Source of the DNA: Rhodoferax sp. U11-2br
Lineage (GTDB): Bacteria; Pseudomonadota; Gammaproteobacteria; Burkholderiales; Burkholderiaceae_C
DNA length: 64,000 nucleotides
Assembly: GCF_018619435.1 (NCBI RefSeq)
Contig: NZ_JAHFZF010000006.1
Location: 1-64,000, forward strand
Direction of reading: 5' to 3'
Part shown: piece by piece, positions 48,001 to 56,594 of the stretch
Numbering within the stretch: the first letter of the stretch is position 1
How the letters are laid out: each line of letters starts with the position of its first letter
Notes under the pieces: model-generated
Databases searched by the model: none
Told to the model about the DNA's origin: nothing
What the model saw: only the letters and a program-made list of their open reading frames with translations
Position numbers and translations under genes: made by a program

Positions 48001-48520
48001 CTCGGCCAAGCTCGACCAACTGATGGAGCTGCTGCCCGAGATGCTGGCCGAGGGGCGGCGCATTTTGCTGTTTTCGCAGTTCACCAGCATGCTGACCCTG
48101 ATCGAAGCCGAACTCAAACAACGCGGCCTGAAGTGGGTCAAACTCACCGGCCAAAGCCAGAAGCGCGACGAGATCATCCACCAGTTCACCAGCGGCGCGG
48201 TGCCGCTGTTTTTAATCAGCCTGAAAGCCGGTGGCACCGGCCTGAACCTGCCGCAAGCCGACACCGTGATCCATTTTGACCCCTGGTGGAACCCGGCGGT
48301 GGAAGCCCAAGCCACCGACCGCGCCCACCGCATCGGCCAGACGCAAAGTGTGTGGGTGGTCAAACTGGTGGCCCAAGGCACCATCGAGGAACGCATCCTG
48401 GCACTGCAGGAACGCAAAGCCTCACTGGCCGACAGCATGTACAGCGGCTCGGTTGGGCGCAAGGAACCGCTGTTCAGCGAGAGTGATCTGGCGGAGTTGC
48501 TCAAGCCGTTGGCGGGGTGA
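45047..48520 (+). CDS. SNF2/HepA-type helicase with N-terminal SWIM zinc finger
   Basis: 1157 residues. A SWIM finger (SDCTCPVGYQCKHAVALM, about 83-100, CxCx6CxH) is followed by a long middle, then the SNF2 core: Walker A DDMGLGKT (about 715), DEAQNIKN (about 813), SGTPMENNLGELW (about 845), and the C-terminal LLFSQFTSM, LISLKAGGTGLNL and DRAHRIGQTQSVWV blocks. Such proteins move along duplex DNA, and some recycle RNA polymerase. It belongs to the chromosome and is intact. The initiator ATG is just behind repeat copy 1, whose AGAGG serves as the only visible ribosome binding site. Confidence 0.95.
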   Translation: MPHTGAPQGLWLDLASLAQRAGAAVYGRALDLYRNQKVQSLSITPVQKHWLLEGEVQGTQHEPYQVEVELSLGTGGQLRTWDSDCTCPVGYQCKHAVALMIKAAYRGKLLLENSNSADAASTPEQREAQRQAEVARQQAAEQLESDNQLIRWLGELARTASHTTSALPTPPKPSRSGAPADRPEQFLYLLSVLNPQGPSPQLSLEVVTAYPKVVGGWSRAKAMKFQPERGQPIYDQASDTDHDVLQLMRAMPGSSVQYYYSYSARNKITPEGKYGVQILEKAASTGRLYVLVPPSQPGAPVVWGEPLTLSWEWYEVGQSINHRAGWALRAKLGDGQAKLCLNNPPLYLDSVNGRCGLVDLQGMSLGQIAVLLKTPPLKAESLKKYQPELMAQLGPVPPPPVLEQLPTLKNITPKACLYLHAVPPDLVRIEGLMLMHLSFDYAGYRGWWVGQGNTVLVDGPQGRVMLQRDPQTELEAIVRLRDWGFASQGHGGFGIPGNTSQQRWLQLVDSDYAPLREAGFELKLDDSLTHWISHANALDVNIQAQGDDEATSPWFNLSLGMEINGQRHNILPLLPTLISTAAMSPRDALTDLPDLPPFVYLPKPEGGFIRLPTDNLKPWLGALLELVGDHEHDFTGESLKLSRLDAMRTTAALGEGAVWDGAQQLRELVQRLSGRTELPQVAIPASVQATLRPYQQQGVNWLQFLREYGLAGILADDMGLGKTLQTLAHIQIEKDAGRLTSPALIIAPVSLMGNWRREAERFCPGLRCLVIHGADRHEVSGSTHDHDIVIAPYSLLPRDREGWLQGQWHLVVLDEAQNIKNAATQAAQVVAELNTRHRLCLSGTPMENNLGELWSLFHFLMPGFLGSQKRFTELFRNPIEKQGDPEALQQLRARVTPFMLRRTKALVAHELPPKVETVMRVELSGKQADLYETIRLGMEKTVREALSTKGLAKSQITILDALLKLRQVCCDPHLLKLDAAKKVKTSAKLDQLMELLPEMLAEGRRILLFSQFTSMLTLIEAELKQRGLKWVKLTGQSQKRDEIIHQFTSGAVPLFLISLKAGGTGLNLPQADTVIHFDPWWNPAVEAQATDRAHRIGQTQSVWVVKLVAQGTIEERILALQERKASLADSMYSGSVGRKEPLFSESDLAELLKPLAG

Positions 48521-48528
48521 TTCTTCTA

Positions 48529-48576
48529 TTTTGATAGCTATCTGCCGTTTTTAGATAAGGGCTAGGAGCTTATTTG
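48529..48576. repeat. Dispersed palindromic repeat, copy 2
   Basis: TTTTGATAGCTA followed by AGATAAGGGCTAGGAGCTTATTT, 8 bp after the SNF2 stop. The SNF2 gene is thus bracketed by two copies in the same orientation. Confidence 0.7.
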
Positions 48577-48835
48577 GTGTGTAGCAGCTGTTATTGACAT
48601 GCAGCGACTTGAAACGCCGCGCTGGCAGCGGTTGTGGACGGCGGGATTGCAGCGGGAGCGGTCACCAAGCTTGTCGCGTCTGTCGCCGGCTTCCACTGCA
48701 AAGCAGTCGTCTACCGTAGGCTGTCGACGTTGCGGAACTCGTTGCGCAACGTCACTGAGTAATCCAAATCCGATAGAAGCCGCCGAAGTGCAACCGGCAA
48801 CGCTGAGAATAGCGGATCGAGATAAAGGGCAAAGA

Positions 48836-49729
48836 ATGGACGAGGATTCCACCGACGAGATTGAGCGTCAAGCGATTCGCAGGAAGCTGGTTCAGGTGAA
48901 ATACCTGACATTCGTACTTGGGCCACCGCAATGTGCTCCAGCTAGAGGGCCAAACTATCGACCGGATATCGATGAGCGAGACGTCGTTGGCCCTGTACTA
49001 CACCCTGGTCGAAAAGACGAGTCGGCCTACCGTCCCGGCAACGAATTCGCAAGCGAGTATGCCGCGTTGAAGGCTCAGTGGGAGACATTCGGACTGCTGC
49101 TCAATCGAGCCAAATCCGAGTCTGACGCGCTGGTGAGCAAAGTGATGATGAAGGGCGCAGCCGTTGAGCTGCGCTCCTTCATGGACACCTTGCCTCGTTA
49201 CGTTCGACTGGTTTCCCAGTTGCCTCAGCACGACGGAAGCATGCCCCGCGCATACATGTGCCTGCTCGATGATGAACAGGCGGAGTTCCGCTCGGCCACC
49301 AAAGCATTCAACGTCGCGCGAGAGGCTATCTTTGGGCAACTCAATAGACTCCGCAACAACGTCGGCGCACACATGAGCCAGCCGCTTCTGGTCGGCGCCG
49401 CTGCACCGTCGCGCGGGGAATCGCTCGGGTGGGATGCAATCGAGGGGCTCTGGGACGCTCTGGAGCCGGCATTAGTCACAGAGATTGTCGAAACGGGTGA
49501 TGAATTGATGGACTGCCTCCGCCGGCTACCACTGCACGAGTTCTTCCGATTCGAGAGTCCGACCCGTATAAGGCTGCACGTTCCGTTGGTCGGACAACTG
49601 GAAGGTGCCTCGGTTGTGCTTAACGGGCTAAGCGAGTCCCTCGTCAAACAAATTGAAGGCCAGGACTTAGGGCCAGCCCCAGTTTCTCGAATTAGCCTGC
49701 CGATAGCGATGGTGCTGCGAGGGACCTGA
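48836..49729 (+). CDS. Hypothetical protein
   Basis: 297 residues from the ATG at 48836 with AAAGGGCAAAG just upstream; the open frame to 48599 has no other support. Helical, acidic N-terminus, no membrane segment, no domain recognised; a central SFMDTLPRYVRLVSQLPQ and a NVAREAIFGQLNRLRNNVGAHMSQP helix stand out. The latter looks like the RNxxxH-type helix of HEPN-like proteins, but this is only suggestive. No operon partners are near. Confidence 0.6.
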   Translation: MDEDSTDEIERQAIRRKLVQVKYLTFVLGPPQCAPARGPNYRPDIDERDVVGPVLHPGRKDESAYRPGNEFASEYAALKAQWETFGLLLNRAKSESDALVSKVMMKGAAVELRSFMDTLPRYVRLVSQLPQHDGSMPRAYMCLLDDEQAEFRSATKAFNVAREAIFGQLNRLRNNVGAHMSQPLLVGAAAPSRGESLGWDAIEGLWDALEPALVTEIVETGDELMDCLRRLPLHEFFRFESPTRIRLHVPLVGQLEGASVVLNGLSESLVKQIEGQDLGPAPVSRISLPIAMVLRGT

Positions 49730-50444
49730 ATCACCAGACGCTTGTCGGCCTGTGATTCAAGATCGTCGCAGAGGTGAGAGTGCTCGGTAGTTTTTGCAAT
49801 TTGGCCATGTTGATCGCCTCCACAGCTCTAGCCGTCCTGGTCGTTGCTGCGCTGACTAGCGAACGCTTTGTGGGCAACTGCAGTCATTCAGCTGCGAAAG
49901 TTGAGTGGCTGCACCCAACCTGAAGCTGCCCTGCGTTGCATCCCAACCTACTGAAGGCGGGTGGTGGGGTTGCCGGGCGCAGAACCCATTCGCGTGATGA
50001 AACCGTCAGCAAACTGTCCCGGTGGCAACACCCGAACAAGCAGCCCACCCAAGCCGTGTCCCGCGAGGGGGCCGGAGAACGGCAACCCCGCCGCCCGCCT
50101 GGCGCCACCTGCTCAGAGAACCTGAACCACACTCTCCCATTCATAGCTACCAGCCCAAATTACAAAAGGGCTAGAGGCCAATTTCATACCCAATTCTCAA
50201 AGAATCACCTTTTGAGTCAGTTGGGCAATCACAAGACACTCGGCTACCACCTGCGCGCCAAAACCGCTGGCCGCGTGTTGGCACAGCAGGCCCTCAGATC
50301 TTTTTGGCATAACCAAGCAATCAATCCGTATTTGGTGTTTCCAACTGGCCCGCTTACAGTCAGTGGTTAAGCCAAACGCCCGGCCCTGCCAGGGCGCGAT
50401 AACAACAACACTTACTCTCAATTTTTAACTCTCGGAACGCACTT
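49730..50444. other. 700-bp intergenic region with a long inverted repeat
   Basis: No gene is supported. A 20-bp arm at 49956-49975 is inverted at 50080-50099 with two G:U-type mismatches, and repeat copy 3 follows at 50140-50188. The downstream 250 bp must hold the promoter of the binding-protein gene. Confidence 0.6.
50140..50188. repeat. Dispersed palindromic repeat, copy 3
   Basis: ATTCATAGCTA, then AAAAGGGCTAGAGGCCAATTTC; same orientation as copies 1 and 2. Confidence 0.75.
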
Positions 50445-51491
50445 ATGAAGAAAAATCGCTTCACGCCCCAGCTGACTGCCGTGGCCACGATGGCCCTGTT
50501 GGGCGCCGTTTTGGCAACCCCCGCGTATGCCGGCAAAACCCTGGACACGATCAAGTCGCGCGGCCAAGTGGTCTGCGGGGTGAGCAGCGGGGTCAATGGT
50601 TTCTCGGCGGCGGACTCCACCGGCAAATGGACCGGCCTGGATGTGGATGTGTGCCGCGGCCTGGCGGCAGCGGTGCTGGGAGACGCCGACAAGGTCAAGT
50701 TTGTGCCGCTGAACTCGCAGCAACGTTTTACCGCCCTGCAGTCGGGTGAGGTCGACATCCTGGCACGCAACACCACACTGACGCAGACACGCGACGCCTC
50801 ACTCGGCTTTTTTGCCACCGTGACCAACTACTACGACGGACAGGGTTTCATGGTGCCGGTCAAGAGCAAGATCAAAAGCGCCAAACAGCTCAAGGGCCAA
50901 ACCGTGTGTGTGCAGTCCGGCACCACCTCCGAGAAAAATCTGGCAAGCTACTCCAAGGCCAATGGCCTGAACATCAAACCGATCGTGTTTGAGCAATTTG
51001 ACGCCGCCAACGCCGCCTATTTCTCAGGCCGTTGCCTGGGCTACACCACCGATGCCTCGGGCCTGGCCTCGATCCGCAGCAAGGAAGCCAAGGACCCCAA
51101 AGACCATGTGATCCTGGCGGACCTGATCTCCAAGGAACCCCTGGGCCCGCTGGTGCGACGCGACGATGCCGAGTGGTTCACCATCGTCAAATGGGTGATC
51201 TACGGCAGCTTTGAGGCCGAGGAGTTTGGCATCACCCAGGCCAATGTGGACGAACTCAAGACCAGCAGCACCGACCCGCAGGTGCAGCGCCTGCTCGGCG
51301 GTGGCAAGGAAGATTCGGGCAAGGTGCTGGGCCTGGACAAGGACTGGCTGGCCCGCGCGATCAAGGCCACCGGCAACTACGGCGAGAGTTTTGAGCGCAA
51401 CCTGGGCAGCAAGTCGGCAGTGAACCTGCCGCGTGGGCTCAACAAGCAGTGGAACCAGGGTGGCCTGATCTACGGCTACCCGGTGCGCTAA
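50445..51491 (+). CDS. Periplasmic amino-acid ABC transporter binding protein (AapJ type)
   Basis: 348 residues. A signal peptide is clear (MKKNRFTPQLTAVATMALLG, cleaved after AYA near residue 28), followed by the SBP_bac_3 pattern (KTLDTIKSRGQVVCGVSSGVNGFS, SGEVDILARNTT). The length and the VVCGV and YTTDASGL blocks fit the general L-amino-acid binding protein AapJ. Unusually, no permease or ATPase gene follows; the next gene is convergent. It may serve a transporter encoded elsewhere. Confidence 0.9.
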   Translation: MKKNRFTPQLTAVATMALLGAVLATPAYAGKTLDTIKSRGQVVCGVSSGVNGFSAADSTGKWTGLDVDVCRGLAAAVLGDADKVKFVPLNSQQRFTALQSGEVDILARNTTLTQTRDASLGFFATVTNYYDGQGFMVPVKSKIKSAKQLKGQTVCVQSGTTSEKNLASYSKANGLNIKPIVFEQFDAANAAYFSGRCLGYTTDASGLASIRSKEAKDPKDHVILADLISKEPLGPLVRRDDAEWFTIVKWVIYGSFEAEEFGITQANVDELKTSSTDPQVQRLLGGGKEDSGKVLGLDKDWLARAIKATGNYGESFERNLGSKSAVNLPRGLNKQWNQGGLIYGYPVR

Positions 51492-51496
51492 AACGC

Positions 51497-51616
51497 CAGA
51501 CGCTTGCACAGCGGGCGTCTGAAAACGCACCCCCGGCCTGATGCCATCAGGCTGGTGAGACACTGGACTGAATGCTACTTATAAAATAGCATTCAGCCCT
51601 TTATTTTTGAGGGCTG
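51497..51616. terminator. Cluster of hairpins between convergent genes, including a diverged repeat copy
   Basis: CAGACGC/GCGTCTG (51497-51503/51515-51521), CCTGATG-ATCAGG (51537-51551), GAATGCTA/TAGCATTC (51570-51577/51587-51594) and CAGCCCT/AGGGCTG (51595-51601/51610-51616). None has a strong T-run, but together they may end transcription from both sides. The last two look like a diverged copy of the dispersed repeat. Confidence 0.5.
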
Positions 51617-51657
51617 CAGGCGAAATACATGACATGCTGCCATGGGCGCTGGCTGCC

Positions 51658-52443
51658 TTATTTGGCGGCCTGCACTTCGCCCGCCGCACCGCCGATGCCA
51701 AGCCGGTAGCCCAGCGAGATGTAGTGCATGCGACCCGCAGCGCGGTTGACGTGGATGGCGATGCCAAAGGGCACGCTGCGCCCCTCGACCACATTGCCAC
51801 CCAGCTTGCGTGAGAAGGTGACGGTGGTTTTGTCGCCCTCCTTGCCACTCTTCACCTGAACACCAGCAGGCAATGTGGCGGGTGATTTGCCGCTTTTCCA
51901 TTGCAGCAGTTCAAAACTGCCCGCGTTCACGTATTTGCCCTTTTTTGCGTCGCCACCGGGCATGCCACGCATGTCTTGGTGGCAGCTCGCCCAGCAGCCA
52001 ACCAGCGCGGCCTGGGGCACCTTGTCATCCAGCAACATGATCGCGGCCTTCAGGTCGTTTTCGGCATCGCTGCCGGGTTTGGTGTCGGCGGGCGGTTTGA
52101 AGGACAGGCGCACGTTGAGCGTCCCTTTGTCAACAGCGGCCTGCACACTGACCGGGAAACTCACGGTCGTTGGCATGGCCTGCGCTTCAGGTTCGCGCGG
52201 CGCCAAGCGTTTGGCGGTGTAGTCGAGCCCCTTCTTCGTTTCATGGCAGATGATGCACGGCTGTCCGGCCTTGACGATGCTGGCGCCAGGATGCTGGCTG
52301 CTGATCCATTCGATGGGTGTGGCGCCTGCATGGAAAACCGTGATGTCGCGCACCGCAACCTTGCTCCAGTCGGGTTCAGCACATGCGGCGCTGCCGATGA
52401 GCACAAGGGGCAGACAGATGGCGAGGCGAGTCGATGGCAGCAT
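51658..52443 (-). CDS. Periplasmic heme protein (ethylbenzene dehydrogenase-like cytochrome domain)
   Basis: 261 residues from the ATG at 52443, with AAAGGAG at a good distance. An N-terminal signal peptide (RLAICLPLVLIGSAACAEP) directs export. One classic heme site CIICH is at about 62 and a second, CWASCH, has three residues between the Cys (CX3CH), which is rare. The C-terminal region (VEGRSVPFGIAIHVNRAAGRMHYISLG) fits the ethylbenzene dehydrogenase gamma/cytochrome-like domain. The adjacent NapC/NirT gene supplies a likely electron donor, 84 bp upstream. Confidence 0.75.
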   Translation of the reverse strand: MLPSTRLAICLPLVLIGSAACAEPDWSKVAVRDITVFHAGATPIEWISSQHPGASIVKAGQPCIICHETKKGLDYTAKRLAPREPEAQAMPTTVSFPVSVQAAVDKGTLNVRLSFKPPADTKPGSDAENDLKAAIMLLDDKVPQAALVGCWASCHQDMRGMPGGDAKKGKYVNAGSFELLQWKSGKSPATLPAGVQVKSGKEGDKTTVTFSRKLGGNVVEGRSVPFGIAIHVNRAAGRMHYISLGYRLGIGGAAGEVQAAK

Positions 52444-52527
52444 ATGAACTCCTTTCATGAGATGTGTGTGATGCGCAATGGGGTGAGCAGGTCTGCCAGC
52501 CATCTGGCGTGATCTGCCTCAGCAGAC

Positions 52528-53121
52528 TCATTCCTCTTCCGGCATGTCCGCTGGCAACTGGTGGGCGATGCCTTTGTGGCAATCGATGCAAGTGCGGCCG
52601 TTCTCGCCGATCAAGGTATGCATGGCGACGGCGCGCGGCGTCTGCTTGGCAGTCGCCATGCCAGCCACCTGGTGGCAACTGCGGCACTCGCGCGAGTCGG
52701 TTGCCTTCATGCGTGCCCATTCAAGCTGCGCGAGTTCCAGGCGCTTGGCGGCAAACTTCTCGGGAGTGGCAATCGAGCCGCTGACTTTGCCCCACAGCTC
52801 CCCAACAGAGAGCAGCTTCTTTTCAAGCTTTGGCAAGAGGGGTTTGGGGATGTGGCAATCGGCGCACTGCGCACGCACGCCGCTGCGGTTGTTGTAGTGT
52901 GGACTCTGCTGGTATTCGGCCGTAGCCGTGTGCATTTCGTGGCAGGCGTTGGCGCAAAATTGCGGCGAGCTGGTCACCTCAAAGGCATAGTAAGTGCCAC
53001 CTAAAAGAACAATGCCAGCGAGGCAACCCACACCGAGCAGCGCCAGCAATGAATAACGCGCAGATAGGCGCGTCAAGGTGGTCACAAAGGTCTTCAGGGA
53101 ATGCAAAAAGCGGGACGACAT
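52528..53121 (-). CDS. NapC/NirT-family tetraheme cytochrome c
   Basis: 197 residues. One N-terminal membrane anchor (LLALLGVGCLAGIVLLGGTYYAF, about 25-47) is followed by four heme sites: CANACH (CX3CH), CADCH, CRSCH and CIDCH. Such proteins take electrons from quinol and pass them to periplasmic reductases. The first site has an extra residue compared with the usual CXXCH. The adjacent heme protein is the likely partner. Confidence 0.92.
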   Translation of the reverse strand: MSSRFLHSLKTFVTTLTRLSARYSLLALLGVGCLAGIVLLGGTYYAFEVTSSPQFCANACHEMHTATAEYQQSPHYNNRSGVRAQCADCHIPKPLLPKLEKKLLSVGELWGKVSGSIATPEKFAAKRLELAQLEWARMKATDSRECRSCHQVAGMATAKQTPRAVAMHTLIGENGRTCIDCHKGIAHQLPADMPEEE

Positions 53122-53258
53122 GGCGTGCTTTCAGGGCCTTCAAAGGCCGATTGGATGGGTGTTTATCAACGTGTTAATTTAGCAGTTATGCACTTTGATA
53201 TGGCTCAAGATACTGGCTGCTTCTGTGTCGTCTGATGATGACGAGATAGACTGTAAAA

Positions 53259-53276
53259 CCTCAACTTAACTTGAGG
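53259..53276. promoter_or_regulatory. SoxR-type operator
   Basis: CCTCAACTTAACTTGAGG is an almost perfect palindrome and close to the SoxR consensus CCTCAAG-(N6)-TTGAGG. It lies 10 bp before the SoxR start, so autoregulation is likely; the same site could serve the divergent cytochrome genes. Confidence 0.8.
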
Positions 53277-53285
53277 TCAATAGGT

Positions 53286-53741
53286 GTGACAAAAGAAACT
53301 TCCAGCACGCCCCTGCTATCAGTCGGAATCGTGGCAAAACGCAGCGGCGTGGCGATCTCCACCATCCACTTCTACGAGGCCAAGGGGCTGATCACCAGCG
53401 TGCGAAACGAGGGCAACCAGCGGCGTTATGCGCCGGTCGTGCTGCGCCACATCGCCGTCATCAAGGTGGCACAGCGCACCGGCATTCCGCTCGAAGTCAT
53501 CCGCGACGCGTTGAGCCGCTACCCACCCGGCAGCAGACTGAGTGCGACCCAATGGAAAACACTGGCATCTGGATGGCGAGACGACCTGGATGATCGGATC
53601 AAGAAGCTGGTGCGCCTGCGCGACGAACTCAATCAGTGCATTGGCTGCGGCTGCTTGTCACTCAAAGACTGTCCCATGCGCAACCCGGGCGACATGCTCG
53701 GTGCAAAAGGGCCGGGGGCGCGGATTCTTGAACGTCCCTAA
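53286..53741 (+). CDS. soxR: SoxR-type redox-sensing MerR regulator
   Basis: 151 residues from the GTG at 53286; a TTG at 53271 lies inside the operator. It has a MerR helix-turn-helix ([25 protein letters not shown], about 13-37), a dimer helix and the [2Fe-2S] cluster site [12 protein letters not shown] (CX2CXCX5C, near 119). SoxR senses redox-active compounds and activates by twisting the promoter. Target genes are not evident; no soxS is next to it. Confidence 0.92.
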   Translation: MTKETSSTPLLSVGIVAKRSGVAISTIHFYEAKGLITSVRNEGNQRRYAPVVLRHIAVIKVAQRTGIPLEVIRDALSRYPPGSRLSATQWKTLASGWRDDLDDRIKKLVRLRDELNQCIGCGCLSLKDCPMRNPGDMLGAKGPGARILERP

Positions 53742-53798
53742 CCATGGGTGATGGCATGTGGCCAAACCATCTGGAAAGTGGCCTGGACCAAGCAGCCG

Positions 53799-54272
53799 CT
53801 ACACCGGCTTGGCGAATCCACCTTCCACCCAGCGCAGCGCACTGGCCCGGTTGAGCTTGAACGCGGGTGGCACCCGCACCTCAGCCAGCAGTTCATCCAA
53901 CTCGTCTTTGGCACTCAACAGTGCCGAGGGGTTGTCGTCATCGGGCGTGATGTCCAGGCACACGGTGATGCGCCCGGCGTCATGCGCCACGGTGATGCTC
54001 TGGTGCAGTGTGGCGTGCAGCTGCTGTTCGCTGCGGCGCACAAATTCGCGGGCGGTTTTGACCAGGGTGATGAAGGCGCTGCCGTCCAGCGGTTTGGGAT
54101 TCTTTTTGTCGCGCCCCATGGTCCAGGGGCCAACCAGGGCCGGTTCGGACTGGCCGTCTTGGGTCATGGCCACGGCCCAGCCGTCGTCGTCTTCGTTTTT
54201 GATGACCTGGGCGGTCCAGCCATCGCTGCGCCACAGACGGGGTTCTTGGGTTTTGAGGGGTAAGTCAGTCAC
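53799..54272 (-). CDS. Hypothetical protein
   Basis: 157 residues, acidic, beginning MTDLPLKTQEPRLWRSDGWTAQVIKNEDDDGWAVAM. No domain, signal peptide or membrane helix. Length and codon use fit a chromosomal gene. It converges on the SoxR gene and has no evident partner. Confidence 0.65.
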   Translation of the reverse strand: MTDLPLKTQEPRLWRSDGWTAQVIKNEDDDGWAVAMTQDGQSEPALVGPWTMGRDKKNPKPLDGSAFITLVKTAREFVRRSEQQLHATLHQSITVAHDAGRITVCLDITPDDDNPSALLSAKDELDELLAEVRVPPAFKLNRASALRWVEGGFAKPV

Positions 54273-54359
54273 TGGCAGGCCGTTGTCAAATGAAAACGCT
54301 GGCCACAGCCAGCGTTGATGCCAGGATGCTAACCGGGTTGCGGGTGATGCCCGCCTGGG

Positions 54360-54578
54360 TTACTTGTGTCGGATGGTATTGCCGATGACCCCACCGACTG
54401 CCGCGCCCCCCACGGTGCCGACCGAGCTGCCGCCGGTGAGCACCGCACCGGCCACCGCGCCGATGCCCGCGCCAGTGATCACGTTGCGGTCACGGTGTGA
54501 GAGGTTGGCACAGCCACCCAGGGCCAGGGTTGAGGCCAGAACCAAGCTTAGAGAGAAGAGTTTGAGTTGGTTTTTCAT
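54360..54578 (-). CDS. Glycine-zipper lipoprotein (OsmB/YmgG-like)
   Basis: 72 residues. The signal peptide ends in the lipobox LALGGC (Cys about 23), followed by glycine-rich zipper repeats (GAGIGAVAGAVLTGGSSVGTVGGAAVGGVIG). Such small lipoproteins sit in the outer membrane and are often stress-induced. Exact function is unknown. Confidence 0.85.
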   Translation of the reverse strand: MKNQLKLFSLSLVLASTLALGGCANLSHRDRNVITGAGIGAVAGAVLTGGSSVGTVGGAAVGGVIGNTIRHK

Positions 54579-54672
54579 AGGGGCCGATGTTCATGCAAAC
54601 GACACCGGCTCCGCGCCCGATATGTATCAACGCGTATCTGCGCCTGGGCGTGCATTTGCATTTGGACACAAG

Positions 54673-55506
54673 TTACACACCTGGCTTACCCGCAGCAGCG
54701 CGCCCACGCGCTGGGGTGTGGGGGCCAACCTTGCGGTATTCGTCAGGCGTCATGCCCATCAGCCTGCGAAACATGCCAATGAACGCCGACGCACTGCCAT
54801 AACCCAGGTCCAGTGCGATGGACTCCACGGTGTGACCGGCTTGTAACAACGGCATGGCGCTGACCACCCGCAAGCGCTGGCGCCACTCGGCAAAACTCAA
54901 ACCCAGCTCACGCTGAAAACGTCGCAGCAGCGTGCGTTCGGTGGTGAAAAAAGCACTGGCCAGCTCAGGCAGGCTGCGGTTGTCACCCGGTTGCGCCATC
55001 AGCGCGCGTAACACCGGCGCCAGCACCGGGTCGTCCGAGGTGGGCAAATAACTGCCCGCCACCGGTGCCTGCGCGAGCTGGTCCACCAGCACCTGCAGCA
55101 GCCGCTCTTGCGCGGGGGTGCGTGGTAACGCAGGTGGGTTCTGGCGCAGTTCGTCCAGCAGTGCACGCACCAACGGGCTGACCGTGAGGGCGCAGGTGGT
55201 GGCAGGCAGCGCCGTGGTCAGCTCCCTGGCCACATAAAGGGAGCAATGGCAGGCCTCGCAGCGGTTCAGGCCGACGTGTTCCACATCAGGCGGCAGCCAG
55301 ATGCCGTACTGCGGCGGCGCCAGGTAGTGGTGATCGGCCAGCTTGACCTCCATCACACCGCTGTACGCATACACAAACTCGCCCCAGGCATGGCGGTGTT
55401 TGGGATAGATGGCTTGCGCTGGCATCACCGCGCTGCGAAAGTAAATCGGCGCGGGCAAGGCGTAGGCAAACGGTGGCAGATGCAGGCGCTGGGTGGGTGG
55501 TGGCAT
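54673..55506 (-). CDS. AraC-family regulator with cupin-like sensor
   Basis: 277 residues from the ATG at 55506; an alternative start at 55572 adds 22 residues. The N-terminal half is a cupin-type sensor (HRHAWGEFVYAYSGVMEV), the C-terminal 110 residues are the two AraC helix-turn-helices (LPELASAFFTTERTLLRRFQRELGLSFAEWRQRLRV and GHTVESIALDLGYGSASAFIGMFRR). It is divergent from the EamA transporter gene, its likely target. Confidence 0.87.
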   Translation of the reverse strand: MPPPTQRLHLPPFAYALPAPIYFRSAVMPAQAIYPKHRHAWGEFVYAYSGVMEVKLADHHYLAPPQYGIWLPPDVEHVGLNRCEACHCSLYVARELTTALPATTCALTVSPLVRALLDELRQNPPALPRTPAQERLLQVLVDQLAQAPVAGSYLPTSDDPVLAPVLRALMAQPGDNRSLPELASAFFTTERTLLRRFQRELGLSFAEWRQRLRVVSAMPLLQAGHTVESIALDLGYGSASAFIGMFRRLMGMTPDEYRKVGPHTPARGRAAAGKPGV

Positions 55507-55623
55507 GGCAGACGTGAGGTTGGTGGATTGGCTGCTGGGTGCTATGACTTGTCTGATTGGCACTATATCCATCAAATCCGTCGCACCTATCATGCAGTTC
55601 CTCGTTTTTGTCTGGACCGATTG

Positions 55624-56559
55624 ATGACCACCCGCCATGCGCTTGATACGCGCGCCTCGTCCCTGATGCTGCTGTTGTGCCTGTTGTGGGGCCTGCAGCA
55701 GGTGGTGCTCAAAGCCACCGCCCACGAGATTGCGCCGATCATGCAGATTGCCCTGCGCTCGGGCGTGGCGGCGCTGCTGGTGGCGGGGCTGATGTGGTGG
55801 CGCAAGGAACCCATGTCGCTCACCAACGGCACCCTGCCCGCCGGTCTGGTGGTGGGGGCCTTGTTTGCGCTGGAGTTTTTGCTGGTGGGTGAGGGCCTGC
55901 GCTACACCTCGGCCTCCCACGCGGTGGTGTTTTTGTACACCGCGCCGATTTTTGCGGCGCTGGGCCTGCACCTGAGGTTACCCGCCGAGCGCCTGAGTGC
56001 GCTGCAATGGTTGGGCATCAGCCTGGCGTTTGCTGGCATTGTGCTGACCTTTTTTGGCCGCAGCCAGCCAGGCAGCAGCGCGGCCCTGAGCAGCAACATA
56101 CTGCTGGGGGATGCCCTCTCGCTGCTGGCCGGTATGTCCTGGGCGGCGACCACCGTGGTGGTGCGCTGCTCGCGCCTGGCCTCGGCATCCGCTTCCCAAA
56201 CCCTGCTGTACCAGCTGGTGGGGGCGTTTGTGTTGCTGATGCTGGCGGCGCTGGCGACAGGGCAAACCGGCATCCACTTCACACCGGTGGTCTGGGCCAG
56301 CCTGGTGTTCCACTCAGTCATTGTGTCGTTTGCCAGTTATCTGGCCTGGTTCTGGTTGCTGCGGCATTACCTGGCGACGCGGCTGGGGGTGTTCTCGTTC
56401 ATGACGCCGCTGTTTGGCATGGCCTTTGGTGTTTGGCTGTTGAACGAGCCGCTGGAAGCCAGTTTTGTGGCCGGTGCGGCGCTGGTGATGGCCGGGGTGA
56501 TGCTGGTGAGCCTGCGTGGTGCCATCCGCTGGCCAAGTCGGCTGCAAAGCAGGGCTTAA
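55624..56559 (+). CDS. EamA/DMT-family transporter
   Basis: 311 residues from the ATG at 55624. About ten hydrophobic helices in two repeats, with the EamA pattern LLLCLLWGLQQVVLKA at the start and FLLVGEGLRYTSASHAVVFLYTAPIF in the middle. Such proteins export amino acids or metabolites. It is divergent from the AraC regulator across about 120 bp. Confidence 0.9.
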   Translation: MTTRHALDTRASSLMLLLCLLWGLQQVVLKATAHEIAPIMQIALRSGVAALLVAGLMWWRKEPMSLTNGTLPAGLVVGALFALEFLLVGEGLRYTSASHAVVFLYTAPIFAALGLHLRLPAERLSALQWLGISLAFAGIVLTFFGRSQPGSSAALSSNILLGDALSLLAGMSWAATTVVVRCSRLASASASQTLLYQLVGAFVLLMLAALATGQTGIHFTPVVWASLVFHSVIVSFASYLAWFWLLRHYLATRLGVFSFMTPLFGMAFGVWLLNEPLEASFVAGAALVMAGVMLVSLRGAIRWPSRLQSRA

Positions 56560-56594
56560 ACTGCTGACTCCTTCCTCCAACCCACACCACTGCC

